Origin: Sporisorium sorghi
Lineage: Eukaryota > Basidiomycota > Ustilaginomycetes > Ustilaginales > Ustilaginaceae
NCBI GenBank assembly: GCA_023212695.1
Contig: JALCCG010000131.1
Coordinates: 1 to 58,540, forward strand
Length of the DNA: 58,540 nucleotides
Reading direction: 5' to 3'
Below, one piece after another: positions 1-10,110 of the stretch. Position 1 is the first letter of the stretch. Every line of letters begins with the position of its first letter. The notes under the pieces are model-generated. The model had not been told where the DNA came from and ran no database searches. It saw only the letters and a program-made list of their open reading frames with translations. Both the position numbers and the translations under genes were made by a program.

Positions 1-36
1 AAAAAAAAGTTACAAAAAAAAAAAAGGGCCACGCAA

Positions 37-37
<1 letters not shown>

Positions 38-69
<32 letters not shown>

Positions 70-77
70 AAAAAAAA

Positions 78-111
<34 letters not shown>
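38..111. repeat. Long A homopolymers at the contig start
   Basis: A tracts at 38-67 and 79-111, with an A8 run between them. Homopolymers this long are prone to length error, so the exact size is not reliable. Confidence 0.85.
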
Positions 112-116
<5 letters not shown>

Positions 117-271
117 ACGAGAACAAACGACAAGAAAAACGAGTGACGCTGGGAGTTGGACCAAATGAGAGTGTGTGTTGTAGCGCGGTCTTGAAAGAGT
201 GTGTATCAGTTGGTTGTGTGCGACCGGAGTGAACCAAGAAGAAAGAAATGCCCGACGGAAAGAGTAAACGA

Positions 272-292
272 GTGTGTGTGTGTGTGTGTGTG
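272..292. repeat. (GT)n microsatellite
   Basis: About ten perfect GT dinucleotides in the 3' flank of the kinase gene. Confidence 0.85.
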
Positions 293-544
293 AATGTAGT
301 GATGCCGTCTCGTGTAGAAGGATGGACGTGTATGGGCTGAGAAGGGGAAAGTGTGAGGCCCAAACCCAGCGGATGGGGCGGCTGTGCGACAATGTGTGGA
401 CACCGAGGTAGGATTTGGTCGATCTAGAAGAAAAGAGTCCATCAGTCGAATAGGGTATAGCCCTCTGTTCAAGTTGCACCGCACCAGAAGAGCAACTGCG
501 GCGGTGACGGACAAAGGTACGCGTGGATGTTGTTGGATCGCCGA

Positions 545-3500
545 TCATCGATGCGAAGCCGGCTCAAAGAACGTAGTGAAGCGCTTGATCTTCTTGAGTC
601 GAGCCTGGTGCTTGTTCTCCTCGCTGCCCGACAGGCTCGGCGAGGCCGCAGAGCGACGGTTCAGCTCCGTGTTCGAGGACGCCGACAGCACCGACGCCCG
701 ACCGCCCGTGGCCGATAGCTGAGCGGCTGCTTTCTCGATCGCATCCTTCCCGCCATCGGCGTCATCGCCACCAGCAGCGGTCGCATCAGCTTGTGAGATC
801 GTGTTGATGCTGCCAGCCGTGGTCAGCTGACCCGTCGAGGCTTTCGATCGCATCAGGGCCATGCCTTGACCGTTGCGTCGCTTGCCGAGACGGTTGAAGG
901 GACGGCTCGAGCTCGACGAGTGACTCATCGAGGGCGACATGCGCGTCGACTCTTGGCGTCGCAGGAGACGGTACGTGTCCACCACACCGCGCGCAAAGAG
1001 ATTCGTGCCTCGTCCACCGTTGAGCTCCGACTTGAGCTCTCCATCTGGACCGGACAGCTCGACCATGTCCCAGTCCTCGTCCTCATGATCGCTCTCGCGG
1101 ATAGCCCCATTGCTCGGACGCCCGACCGCAGAGGGAGCCATTTTGCGAGGCGCTGCCGATCGACTCGCGTACGAGCTTGCAGGCGAGCTCTGCACTTGAC
1201 TGGCAGAATGGTCGCTCTGCGAGTCCGAAGTGTTGGTGGTGGCATCCCGGCTGTGAGGCTGCAGTGCATCGCCAGGTGCGGCACCGATGGCCGACATGCC
1301 AGCAAGCGAAGACGCCTCCATGCTAGCTTCTTGTTCGAGCTGAGCAAGCACCGCAGCTGCGTTGCGAGCCGCTGCCTCGTCATCCTCGTCCTCAGTGATC
1401 GCGACGTCAGCAATAGAAGGCTGAGCCGACCTGGCCGGTTGCTCCGTCTTCTGCGAGGTGACGACCTCTGCAGAGGGTTGACGGTCGACAACAGCTGGGG
1501 CAATTGTCGTCTTGGTAACGACAGAAGGAGGCGCAGCCTCTTGGGTAGGTTGCTTGACGTCGGTCGCGGCAGCTTGCTTGACGGGAGAAGCTGGAACAGC
1601 TGCTTCGGTCGCGCCATCGTCGGGCTCGTCCGCAGACAGGATCGAGATGATCGACTCGGAATCCTTACGGCCACGGAACGAGTACCCGTCGAAGAGGTTG
1701 CTGTGCTCGGATGCGTCGCGGTCGTCCATGCTCTGGTCCGGTGTAGCCTCTGCGACTGCTCCCGTGTCTGCATTCGAGGGGCCATCGACGGTCACTTGAC
1801 CCTCGAGACCGGCAGCATCTCCTTCTTCTCCAGCAGCAGCAGCAGCAGCCGCAGCAGCCGCCGCCGCCGCCGCCGCCATGTCGACGCTACCGTCGACTTC
1901 GTGGGCAACGGTAGGCTGCATCTCCAAAAAGGTCTCGTCAAAGTTCTGCGTGTCAATCTCGTTGTCGGGGTCGATGGGCGGGATGTAGGGCGGGATGTAG
2001 CGCTTGTGGAAGATGTGGTCCCACTCGATCATGGAAAAGTAAGGGTGCTTCTTGATCCGCGGTTCCTTCATTCTTAGCTGCGGGTTCCTCTGCAGCAGGC
2101 CGCGGAGAAGACTCTTTGTATCCTGATCCAAGACGCGGTCCTCGGGGAAGACGAGCGGGTCGCGAAGCACCTTTGCATACATGTCGGCGTGCGTATCGGC
2201 CCAAAAGGGAGTGATGCCCGTCAGCATTTCGTAGAGCATGGTGCCAAAGCTCCACCAGTCGACCTCGTACGAGTAGGCTTGGCCCTGGAGAACCTCGGGA
2301 GCCAGATACTCGGCTGTACCACAGAAGGTGGTGGTGGTCTCGCGCTCCTCGAGCCATCGACTCGACGAGGACCTAGAGGGGCCGTCGGATGCATCGTCGG
2401 AAGCCGACATCCAGTGCGCCGACCTGGCCTTGTTGACGCTGACGCTGGAATGCGAGCGACCAGGCGATGTAGGCGGAGGGGTGACACTGCCGACGGATCT
2501 GTTGCGGCTGGCGAACTCCTTCGAGAGGCCAAAGTCGGAAAGCACAATGTGGCCGTCGGCGCCGATGAGCACGTTTTCAGGCTTGAGATCACGATAGATG
2601 ACGCCGGCCTTGTGAAGACCCTCGACGCCTTCGACGATCTCGGCAGCGTAGAAGCGAGCTCGGTCGCGGCCGAGTCGTCCCCAGCGCGAGAGTTGCGTTG
2701 CCAGATCTCCGCCCGGGTGGAAGTCCATGACGAGGTAGAGGTTGTTGCGGTCGTGGAAGGACCACCAGAGACGCACGACAAAGGGATCGAGGACGTCGTT
2801 GGCCATGCGCTTGAGCACGGCTTGCTCGGTGAGCGTGTGCTGGAGCTCTTGGTGTGCAAGCACATGCCTCTTGTGAATCGACTTCATGGCATACAGCCCG
2901 CGCGACGAAGAGTGACGCACGAGGAGCACCTTACCGGCGCAACCTTTGCCAAGCACGCGGATCATCTCAAAGTCGTCGACGGTGACCTTGTTGGAGCCCT
3001 TGCGGCGGCGGTGAGAGCGGCGGCGATCGAGCCTGGCTGCATCGCTTTGGGTTGCCGTGTCGCCCTCTTCGGATTCCTGGCCATTCTGCTCTTCGGGGAT
3101 CATCTCGATGTTGGTGTTGGTGGAGCGGCTGTCGTCGGCGGCTGTGCCCCGCTTGTCGGACGATGCGGTGTCAAGCGTCTCGGATCGCGAAGCGACGGTG
3201 GCGCGGCTGACCCTGCCTGTGGGCGGAACAGAGGCGCGAGAAGAGTCATCGGCCGAGTCGAGATCGAGGTCGTCTTCAGTGGGTCCGCCGTCCTCTTCGA
3301 GGTCGGACTGGGTGGGAGCGACGCCGACGTTGGTGTTGCGTGGTGCCACCGAGGATTTGACATGCTCGGCCAGATCGCTGCGGACCTTGCGAACGCGGCG
3401 CTCGACTCGCACGCTCTGGAAGTCGTCGGTGCCGACACGCACAAAGCGCTTCCACGCCTTGTGGTCGCGTGTGGCAGGATCGTTGGCGAGGGCGGTAAAG

Positions 3501-4225
3501 TAGGTGGCGAGCTGAGTGGTGATGGAATGCGACGAGAGCTTGGAAGCGTCACCAGGTTGGGGGGAGAGCGGGGCAGACGGCGGTGGGGAGACAGCACCGG
3601 CACCGTTGAGTTCGGCGGCGGTTGGCGAGGTGGGGTCCCCGGCAAAGTTGGAGAAGGTGGCGCGTGTTTTGGAAGCGCCAGGCGACAAGGTGCGCGAGAT
3701 GGTCTGGAAGAACTTGCGACCGCTCAATTGAGGTGGCGATGTGGGCAAAGTCGGCATGGCGGGAAGTGATGGGTTAGAAGAAAGACCATCTCTGACCTTT
3801 TGGTCCATCTCGGTGATATCGTTGGCGGAGCGGATGAGCGTGAGGTTGTGGGTGGGTGTGGCGACGTAGAGGGTGTAGGAAGCCACGAGCTGCTTGCGCT
3901 TGCGACCTTGGCGCTTGTCCTTTGCTTCGGCGACGCTGACGCTCCAAGGCCCATCTGCAGACCTGCCTAGCGCAGCAGCCGAGGCAGGATGCTTCGAGGT
4001 GGAGTCTAGCTCGGCACCGGCAAGACGCGGGCTGGCTGTGAGCGAGCTGGGCACACCATCGTCGTCAAAGAGGCCACGGACGCTGGTGCGAGTGCTGCTG
4101 GACTGACCAGTGGAGTCATTGTGACTGGCGCCGCCGCGGGCCGACAGCTCCCTGAGCGCGGCAAAAGTGGTAAACTTTTTGTGACTAGGGACGGGCGAGG
4201 CGGTGGAGGGGACGGTGGTAGGCAT
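545..4225 (-). CDS. AGC-family Ser/Thr protein kinase with N-terminal PX-like domain
   Basis: Single-exon gene of 1226 residues with an ATG at 4225. Residues 110-285 resemble a PX phosphoinositide-binding domain split by a Pro/Ser-rich insertion. The kinase domain spans about 419-730: glycine loop GKGCAGKV near 427, ATP-binding K448, catalytic D546 in YRDLKPEN, DFG at 564-566, and an AGC T-loop TFCGT with T633 as the likely PDK1 site. A Ser-rich insertion of about 55 residues lies between DFG and the T-loop, which is unusual. An AGC tail with an NFDETFLEM segment follows near 760-770, then a poly-Ala run of 16 and a long disordered tail. Family knowledge suggests an S6K/Ypk/Sch9-like growth or stress kinase recruited to membranes. 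The exact orthology is not settled here. Confidence 0.9.
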   Translation of the reverse strand: MPTTVPSTASPVPSHKKFTTFAALRELSARGGASHNDSTGQSSSTRTSVRGLFDDDGVPSSLTASPRLAGAELDSTSKHPASAAALGRSADGPWSVSVAEAKDKRQGRKRKQLVASYTLYVATPTHNLTLIRSANDITEMDQKVRDGLSSNPSLPAMPTLPTSPPQLSGRKFFQTISRTLSPGASKTRATFSNFAGDPTSPTAAELNGAGAVSPPPSAPLSPQPGDASKLSSHSITTQLATYFTALANDPATRDHKAWKRFVRVGTDDFQSVRVERRVRKVRSDLAEHVKSSVAPRNTNVGVAPTQSDLEEDGGPTEDDLDLDSADDSSRASVPPTGRVSRATVASRSETLDTASSDKRGTAADDSRSTNTNIEMIPEEQNGQESEEGDTATQSDAARLDRRRSHRRRKGSNKVTVDDFEMIRVLGKGCAGKVLLVRHSSSRGLYAMKSIHKRHVLAHQELQHTLTEQAVLKRMANDVLDPFVVRLWWSFHDRNNLYLVMDFHPGGDLATQLSRWGRLGRDRARFYAAEIVEGVEGLHKAGVIYRDLKPENVLIGADGHIVLSDFGLSKEFASRNRSVGSVTPPPTSPGRSHSSVSVNKARSAHWMSASDDASDGPSRSSSSRWLEERETTTTFCGTAEYLAPEVLQGQAYSYEVDWWSFGTMLYEMLTGITPFWADTHADMYAKVLRDPLVFPEDRVLDQDTKSLLRGLLQRNPQLRMKEPRIKKHPYFSMIEWDHIFHKRYIPPYIPPIDPDNEIDTQNFDETFLEMQPTVAHEVDGSVDMAAAAAAAAAAAAAAAGEEGDAAGLEGQVTVDGPSNADTGAVAEATPDQSMDDRDASEHSNLFDGYSFRGRKDSESIISILSADEPDDGATEAAVPASPVKQAAATDVKQPTQEAAPPSVVTKTTIAPAVVDRQPSAEVVTSQKTEQPARSAQPSIADVAITEDEDDEAAARNAAAVLAQLEQEASMEASSLAGMSAIGAAPGDALQPHSRDATTNTSDSQSDHSASQVQSSPASSYASRSAAPRKMAPSAVGRPSNGAIRESDHEDEDWDMVELSGPDGELKSELNGGRGTNLFARGVVDTYRLLRRQESTRMSPSMSHSSSSSRPFNRLGKRRNGQGMALMRSKASTGQLTTAGSINTISQADATAAGGDDADGGKDAIEKAAAQLSATGGRASVLSASSNTELNRRSAASPSLSGSEENKHQARLKKIKRFTTFFEPASHR
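1832..1878. repeat. GCN/CAG triplet run coding poly-alanine
   Basis: A triplet repeat inside the kinase gene encodes 16 consecutive alanines on the minus strand, just after the AGC tail. It is interrupted (GCT, GCG and GCC codons), so it is probably more stable than a pure repeat. Confidence 0.85.
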
Positions 4226-4942
4226 TGCGACCGAGGTGGAAGCAGTTGCTGAATAGACGCAAAGACGAGAGGCGTGGTATGTCGCTCGAACTGGCGAGGG
4301 AGCACTGGCGGAAGCAAGTGGGAAAAGCCACGGCTACCTTGACGCAGTGGACGTCAATGTGCTAATTGGATCGAGGTGAAAGCGCAGGAAGCATCAAGAG
4401 GAGGAGTGCGACGAGATCGGAACGGTGAGAGACTGGTTTAGCTTGAAGATGAGTGCCGAGCAAAGCGCTAGCTGATGTCGAAGTTTGATGGGAAAAGTCG
4501 GGAGCCTGAGTGTGGTTGAAGCGGAGGAGACCACGTTGTGGGGCGAGGTGAATGAAGCAGCCGAGAATGGGCCAGAGTGGGGAAGATTTGGCAGCAAACA
4601 AAGTGCAGTCAAGGCTGATACCGCGAGGCGTCGTAGGAGCTGCCGTGTGATGAAACGAGGCGAGTGAGTCGGTGTTGATGAATGTGTAAGAAGAGGACGC
4701 TTGGATGATCGAAGCAAGCAGAAGTTGAACAAGTCGCAGGGAGAGTGGGAGAGAGGTGTTTGGTGAAGATGGATGGCGAAAGGGTGAATGGAGATGTGGA
4801 TGTGGTTGTGAGTGACAATGTGCTGGTGATGAGGATGGTGATGGTGATGATCAGAGTGTGAATCGATCAATTCAAAGTCAAAGTCGAGTCGATGCAATGC
4901 AGAAGCGGCCGAGACACTTTTGGCAGCAGCAAGAGAGAGGCT

Positions 4943-4966
4943 CAGCAGCAGCAGCAGCAGCAGCAG
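4943..4966. repeat. (CAG)n microsatellite
   Basis: Eight CAG units upstream of the kinase gene, probably in its promoter or 5' UTR. Confidence 0.85.
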
Positions 4967-5813
4967 GAGGCTGTGATTGAAAATGAGAGAGAGTGTGCGT
5001 GTGTGTGAGAGAGAGAGAGAGACAGACAGACAAACGCACCGACCGACTCAAAGGGGCTCGGGGCAGGTGGCGAATGAGTCTCGCAGAGAAAAAGAAGAGA
5101 AAATAAAAATAAAAATAAAATAAAAAATCAGCAAAGTGTTGGTCTGCGGTGACTGAGTGAGTGGGAAAGAGCGCTGCGTGTGTGTGTGTGTTTGCGCATG
5201 TGGCAACTGCTGCTAAGCCTCTCTCTCTCTCTTTTTTAGTGTGGTGTGAATACACACACGCGCCTGTCTGCCTGCCCCGCCTAACTCTCCCACAGAGACA
5301 CAGGCGCAAGTGGCAGCCTTTTTTTCAGCAGCAACGCAACCGAGGCTGCATTTCGAGAAAAGAACGAGAAGAACAGAAAAAAAAAAAAAAGAAAAAAAAA
5401 ATGCAACACTCTGCGTTTTTTCTTGCTAGCAGAGAGCGCATGAGCAGACGCTAGCAGGCGTCGGACCGTCACAAGCAAGAGCTTATACTGCAGTGCAGAA
5501 CAGCAGCAACTCGAGGCAAGGTTGGTCGGTTTCGGACCAGCCATTGGTGTGTGTATACTGTATGTGTGCCGAGAGGCAAGCGCAAAGAACGCGGAAAGGC
5601 ACGGTCCGCTTTGGCACTGCGGGGGGGACGGGGGGCAGCAAGCGGGTCAATTGGATCGAGCGCTTGTCTGTCTAGTCTAAGTTGGATGGTGGGCCATTCT
5701 GCAGCTGCTGTCCTAGGGAAACATTGGTCGCCGTCACTCGGCCGTCCCAACTCAAGAGCGACTGATCTGCGTGTTGCTCTTGTTCCATTCGAAAAAGGGT
5801 CCTTTTGACGCAT

Positions 5814-5814
<1 letters not shown>

Positions 5815-5846
<32 letters not shown>
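5815..5846. repeat. A32 homopolymer
   Basis: Uninterrupted A run in the intergenic region. Confidence 0.85.
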
Positions 5847-5848
<2 letters not shown>

Positions 5849-6198
5849 AGGGAAAAAGGAAGGCTTTGAAATTCTTGACGGGATCTCTCTCTCTCCTTCC
5901 TCTCTATAACTAATCACACATTTCTCCTACCTCTCCCGTGAAATGCTCTCTGCCGCGCAGTCACACAGCGTACCCCTCGAAAAACGATGGCGCTCGCGCT
6001 CGTGTCGGCACATACGCAAGCCTCAGACAGCCTCAATTCGCGCAGCAGATTGACAATGCAAAGAATGTGTGTGTGTGTATTGTGGACGAGAAAGAAACGC
6101 AAACCACAGATGCAAAAGAATCCTGACAGGGCAATCACTGAAATCACGGTCGACAAGGGCAACCGACGCTGCTGTCGGCGCTCGCCACAAACAACCGC

Positions 6199-8928
6199 CT
6201 AGAAACCATCCAGCGCAGAGAGGCAGCTCGTGTCCGCATCGCCAAAGCTCTCGCCAAACAGCTTCTTCTGTCGGCCTCTCGCCTGGTCTCGCTCCCATTC
6301 CCGATCGCGTTCGCGCTCCAGCTCGCGCTCCTTGCGCATCTTCTTCTTGATCCGCTCCTTTTCGCGCTTCTTGTCGCACGTGCACACCATCGGCAGGTTC
6401 ACCGCCAACAGGTGTGGCGACTCGGAGCAGCTCTCCCCTGGCGAGTTGGACGATTCGCGGTCGTGCTGAGCATCCATCGTCGCAGAGACACGAGACAATG
6501 CAGAACGATCGCGCGAACGCGAACGAGATGCGTTCGATGGCCACTCGTCCATGCTCAGCGAGCGTACGCTCGAACGCAACTGAGTCAGAGGAGAGCCATA
6601 TCGCTGTGCATCCTCGTCCTCCATCTCTGACACCTCGGTAGAGCCGGCGTGATCTGCGCTGATCTTGCGCAGGTCCTGCTGTGCCGAGGCTTGACCGAGG
6701 CGCTCGCCCTTGCCTTCTGCATCCTCTTGTGCGTCCGTGATCTGCGCAGACCCGCCAGATGACGTCGGCGCCCAAGGCTCGGTGCTCGCATTCTTGATGC
6801 GCTGGCGCAGCGATCGGCAGTATCGACACTTGGCCGACTTCTTCTTGGCATGCCCATCTCTGCTGTGTGAGCGCACCCGCAGCATCTGCGAATCGTCCTC
6901 ATCGAGTGTGTCAATCGCCCAAGAATCGTGATCGGCAAACGTCGTTTTCAATCTTGGCGAGAGACGATGCGTCACCACATCGTCGTGACGGAAGCTCGGT
7001 CGACGAGACGAGTCGGGCGTCGTGGCTTCCGACGTCGAAACATCGCCACTCGAAATGCCGCCGAGCAAGTGCGCAGATGACATGGCTGTCAACCGCCTGT
7101 GCTCCCAGCTCATCGTGTTGACCGTCTCGACCGACGATGAAAACTTGGTCTCGTCGCCAAAGTCGGTGCTTTTGGGTGTGTTGAGCTCGTGATCCGCGTC
7201 GCATGCCATCCCTTTCGCATGGCTCGAGGCGCCATTGCTGTGCGTCGATGCAGCGTCGCGTGCCTCGAGCCAGCTTGGCGTCGAACCGGATGCTAGATGC
7301 GAGCCATTCTTGTTGTTGAAGCCCTCAGCCGCCACTTGTTCAAATGGACCGAGATCCGGACTGGTACAGTTGCTGCTGATCCAGCTCGTCTCGTTGCACG
7401 GCGACTCGGTTCCATCTCCATCCCCATCGCTGCTGAGGCTGCTCCAAGGGTCCACCGACGAGCATCGCGATGACAGCGGCGATGAAGTGACACCGAGCAG
7501 ATTTGACCAGCCCGGCGACGCTGCGGTGACGTTTCCGTTCGCGGATGCCGAGGGATGGAGGCTCGAGATGCGCACAGCGTCCTTCTCGGCCATCCTCCTC
7601 TCCAGACCCATGCGTCGTTGAGCGGACCGTGCAGCTGCTTCGGGCATTTTTACTGTGGTGCACGCCGGCTTGACGCCAGTCGGGCTGCTCAGACCGGTTT
7701 CGCTCAGGCTGGGTTCAGTGATGCGAAAGTCATGGCTCGAGTCGTTGGTCGAAGAATTGGCTGTGGATACGTCGCGCAGCACCTCCACGATGCCGAGCGC
7801 ATTTCGGGTGGAGGAGGCCGTGTCTTTGCTGGACGAATCCCTGGCGTGCTTGCCGTCGCCGCTGCTGGACGACTGTGCGCGATCCGAGCCGTTGCCAAAG
7901 TAGCCCACGCTGGTAAAGGCACCGATCGACTTGTGCAGGCTCGGACTCGGCATGGGAGTGGCATCGGGCGAAAGCTTGCGGACAGACGGTGGCGTCGTCT
8001 CCTCGGAGCTAGACGCGTGTCTTGGCGAGGCGACCGTCTCGATGGGAGCGGCAGCGCTGGCAGTCACCTCGGGAGCCAGACTGTTTTGCAAACCGCCAAA
8101 GGAGCGGAAGCCGTGCACGGGCAGGCTCACTTTCTGCGAGGTCGCTTCCGGTTGCGTGTCCAAGCTGGGCGACGAAGGGTCGGCTCCACCATTGAGCGCA
8201 GAGGCATGCTGCGAGGAGGACAAGGCGGAAAAGTGGAGCGACTTGCCACTGGCCATCAGGCCAGACTGCTGCTGTCGAGGCTGGTATCCGACGGAAGCGA
8301 TGACGGTGCCGTTCTTGATGCAGGCCCAGTTTTCGAGCGAAGGATCGTGGAAGAAGCCGACATCGGGCGCAGGCTCTTCTGCGGGCCCGAGTGCGGCGGG
8401 GGCATCGTCTGTGGAAGAGGCGTCCTCATCGTTGGAGTCATCTCCGTTGTACGATTTGCATCTGGGCGGGAGGCTCATGTCGAACTCGGAGCCGCCCTGA
8501 GTGCACTTGATGGGACGACGATCGTACGACTCGCCGGAGAGCACGAAGAACTCCTCGGGCGGGGCTTCGTCAAAGTGAACATGGCGCGAAGCGGATTGCA
8601 GAACCAGGTTGCGCGGTGCGGCAAACGAGGTGGGCAGAGGATTGGAAGCGACGCGATCCTGACCGGAAGCACCGTCACGACGAGCGTGGGCGAGGTCGAG
8701 AGAGATGCTCGAGATGGGGGCCGAGGCTTGTCGTTTGAGGCAAGGCGCGCGAACGCAGGTGTTGGTGCGTGCAGGGATGAGGTGGTGACGGACACGGTCG
8801 AGCTTGGGCGACAGCTGGGCAGCTTCGACTGCGGGCAACTCGGACTCGGTGTCGATGGGAAGTGTGGCGGTGCTGGCGGAGGTGTCGATGCGAAGCTCGT
8901 TGAGAGCATAAACTGAAGTCGGGTCCAT
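6199..8928 (-). CDS. Ser-rich protein of unknown function with candidate PP1-docking motif
   Basis: 909 residues if translation starts at the ATG at 8928. The frame stays open further upstream but only through a GTG. The 8928 ATG has A at -3 and G at +4. I do not recognise the family. Most of the protein is low-complexity Ser/Asp-rich. The best-defined part is near residues 115-160: RHVHFDE fits the degenerate RVxF docking motif for protein phosphatase 1 and is followed by a compact block with SGESYDRRPIKC. Near the C-terminus are a Cys pair (CRYC) in a basic context and a highly charged Lys/Arg/Glu helix of about 45 residues. No CBM21 domain is visible, so a Gac1-type glycogen-targeting subunit is not supported. 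A PP1-regulator role is inference only. Confidence 0.8.
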   Translation of the reverse strand: MDPTSVYALNELRIDTSASTATLPIDTESELPAVEAAQLSPKLDRVRHHLIPARTNTCVRAPCLKRQASAPISSISLDLAHARRDGASGQDRVASNPLPTSFAAPRNLVLQSASRHVHFDEAPPEEFFVLSGESYDRRPIKCTQGGSEFDMSLPPRCKSYNGDDSNDEDASSTDDAPAALGPAEEPAPDVGFFHDPSLENWACIKNGTVIASVGYQPRQQQSGLMASGKSLHFSALSSSQHASALNGGADPSSPSLDTQPEATSQKVSLPVHGFRSFGGLQNSLAPEVTASAAAPIETVASPRHASSSEETTPPSVRKLSPDATPMPSPSLHKSIGAFTSVGYFGNGSDRAQSSSSGDGKHARDSSSKDTASSTRNALGIVEVLRDVSTANSSTNDSSHDFRITEPSLSETGLSSPTGVKPACTTVKMPEAAARSAQRRMGLERRMAEKDAVRISSLHPSASANGNVTAASPGWSNLLGVTSSPLSSRCSSVDPWSSLSSDGDGDGTESPCNETSWISSNCTSPDLGPFEQVAAEGFNNKNGSHLASGSTPSWLEARDAASTHSNGASSHAKGMACDADHELNTPKSTDFGDETKFSSSVETVNTMSWEHRRLTAMSSAHLLGGISSGDVSTSEATTPDSSRRPSFRHDDVVTHRLSPRLKTTFADHDSWAIDTLDEDDSQMLRVRSHSRDGHAKKKSAKCRYCRSLRQRIKNASTEPWAPTSSGGSAQITDAQEDAEGKGERLGQASAQQDLRKISADHAGSTEVSEMEDEDAQRYGSPLTQLRSSVRSLSMDEWPSNASRSRSRDRSALSRVSATMDAQHDRESSNSPGESCSESPHLLAVNLPMVCTCDKKREKERIKKKMRKERELERERDREWERDQARGRQKKLFGESFGDADTSCLSALDGF

Positions 8929-9823
8929 GATGGATGTCGGGAACGACTGAAAAATGCAAAGCGACGAGTGATACGAAGGGGGGCGTGAAGCGCAAAAGGT
9001 GCCAAGTGCGTGTCTGGCTTTGCGATCACTTGAGTGTGGTGATGTCACCTTGTGACGAGTGCCAATGATGTTGGTTGGCCGTGGACCGCTTCAACAACGC
9101 ATACACATCATGGTGACGGAGGAGAAGGTTTGTTGAAGTGACGAAGAAGTATAATCAAGATGAGATCGAGTCGAGGAGCCGATGAGAGAAAGACCAGGAT
9201 GAATGCGGGTCGTAGAATGCAATGCGATGCTGAGAGAGACGAAGTTGAAAGCCTTGAGAGGCTACGACTCCAAGCTGCGGTCACAAAATGTCGAACATGA
9301 CGAACGAGAATGAGGTTCCTGTATGCAACGATAATAACGAAAGAGAAACGAGTCAAAGAGGAGAAGAGGGGGGGGGAAGCGAGGATGAACGCAAGTTGAG
9401 GATGCGCTTCTTTTTGTAGGTAGTCGACGACGAGCAGAGCAAGACGCTCCTACACCGACTGCGGCGGGTTGTTATCGGTGTCGAAGTCGAGTTGCGGTGT
9501 GAAGATGAGGCGGAGGTTGATGGGCAAGGAGGCAACGAGGAGCGAGTGGTCGTCGTAACGCCGCCGACAAGGGGGAGAAGGGGACGAAAGCGAGGTTATG
9601 GCCAAGGGCAGGCAGTCAATAAAGGCGCTCTCTCCAACGCTTTCTTTCGCTCTCTTTTGCTCTCTTTCGCTCTGTCTCTGTCTCTGTCTCGCTCTCTTGT
9701 GTTCGAGAAAGAGAGTGGAAATTGCTCAGAGTAGCTGCAGCGCGACTCGAAACGGAGCGGAGCAGTCAGGCCAGTCGAGCCCGTCCAGCAACCGCGTGCT
9801 GCAATTGAATTTCAAGCCAGTCA

Positions 9824-9849
9824 AAAAAAAAAAAAAAAAAAAAAAAAAA
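9824..9849. repeat. A26 homopolymer
   Basis: Uninterrupted A run, followed by G and nine more A. Confidence 0.85.
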
Positions 9850-10078
9850 GAAAAAAAAAGGGATTTTTTTTGGGCAGTGATTACACACGATTGCCGCAAG
9901 CTGCCAAAGGGATGACGAGGGCAACAGTCAGTCAGATCCCACACTTGATCTTGACAAGGTCACGATGGAGGGTCGAGAGACAAAGCCCACACACCAAGCC
10001 CCTCTCTTTGCTGTATCGATGCAACAACCGCACAGCCAAATGAATGATGTTGACACCAGCCTTAGAATGCAATCAAAT

Positions 10079-10084
<6 letters not shown>

Positions 10085-10110
<26 letters not shown>
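10085..10110. repeat. (GA)n microsatellite
   Basis: About 13 GA units in the rrm4 upstream region. Confidence 0.85.

Larger units (their letters stand above)
1..544. other. Left contig edge and 3' flank of the kinase gene
   Basis: No gene is seen here. The first 111 bases are dominated by A homopolymers broken by a few other bases, typical of a contig that ends where assembly failed. The rest is GT-, GA- and T-rich and probably includes the 3' UTR of the kinase gene that ends at 545. Short open frames on both strands have no coding character. Confidence 0.7.
4226..6198. other. Intergenic region, 5' of the kinase gene
   Basis: About 2 kb between the kinase start and the stop of the next minus-strand gene. 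It holds a CAG run (4943-4966), a GA run (about 5007-5022), A tracts at 5377-5401 and 5815-5846, and CT-rich stretches. I see no convincing gene. The small open frames are low-complexity readings of these repeats. Confidence 0.7.

Noticed and set aside
1..111. A tracts as retroposon poly(A) tails
   Set aside because: No upstream retroelement sequence or target duplication is visible. The pattern fits a contig end.
866..3769. Long plus-strand open frames antisense to the kinase gene (403 and 526 codons)
   Set aside because: They mirror the codon bias of the real GC-rich gene on the other strand, have no recognisable domain, and the minus-strand frame has a complete kinase.
7555..8916. Plus-strand open frame of 453 codons opposite the Ser-rich protein
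   Set aside because: Antisense shadow with Arg/Gly-biased composition and no motif.
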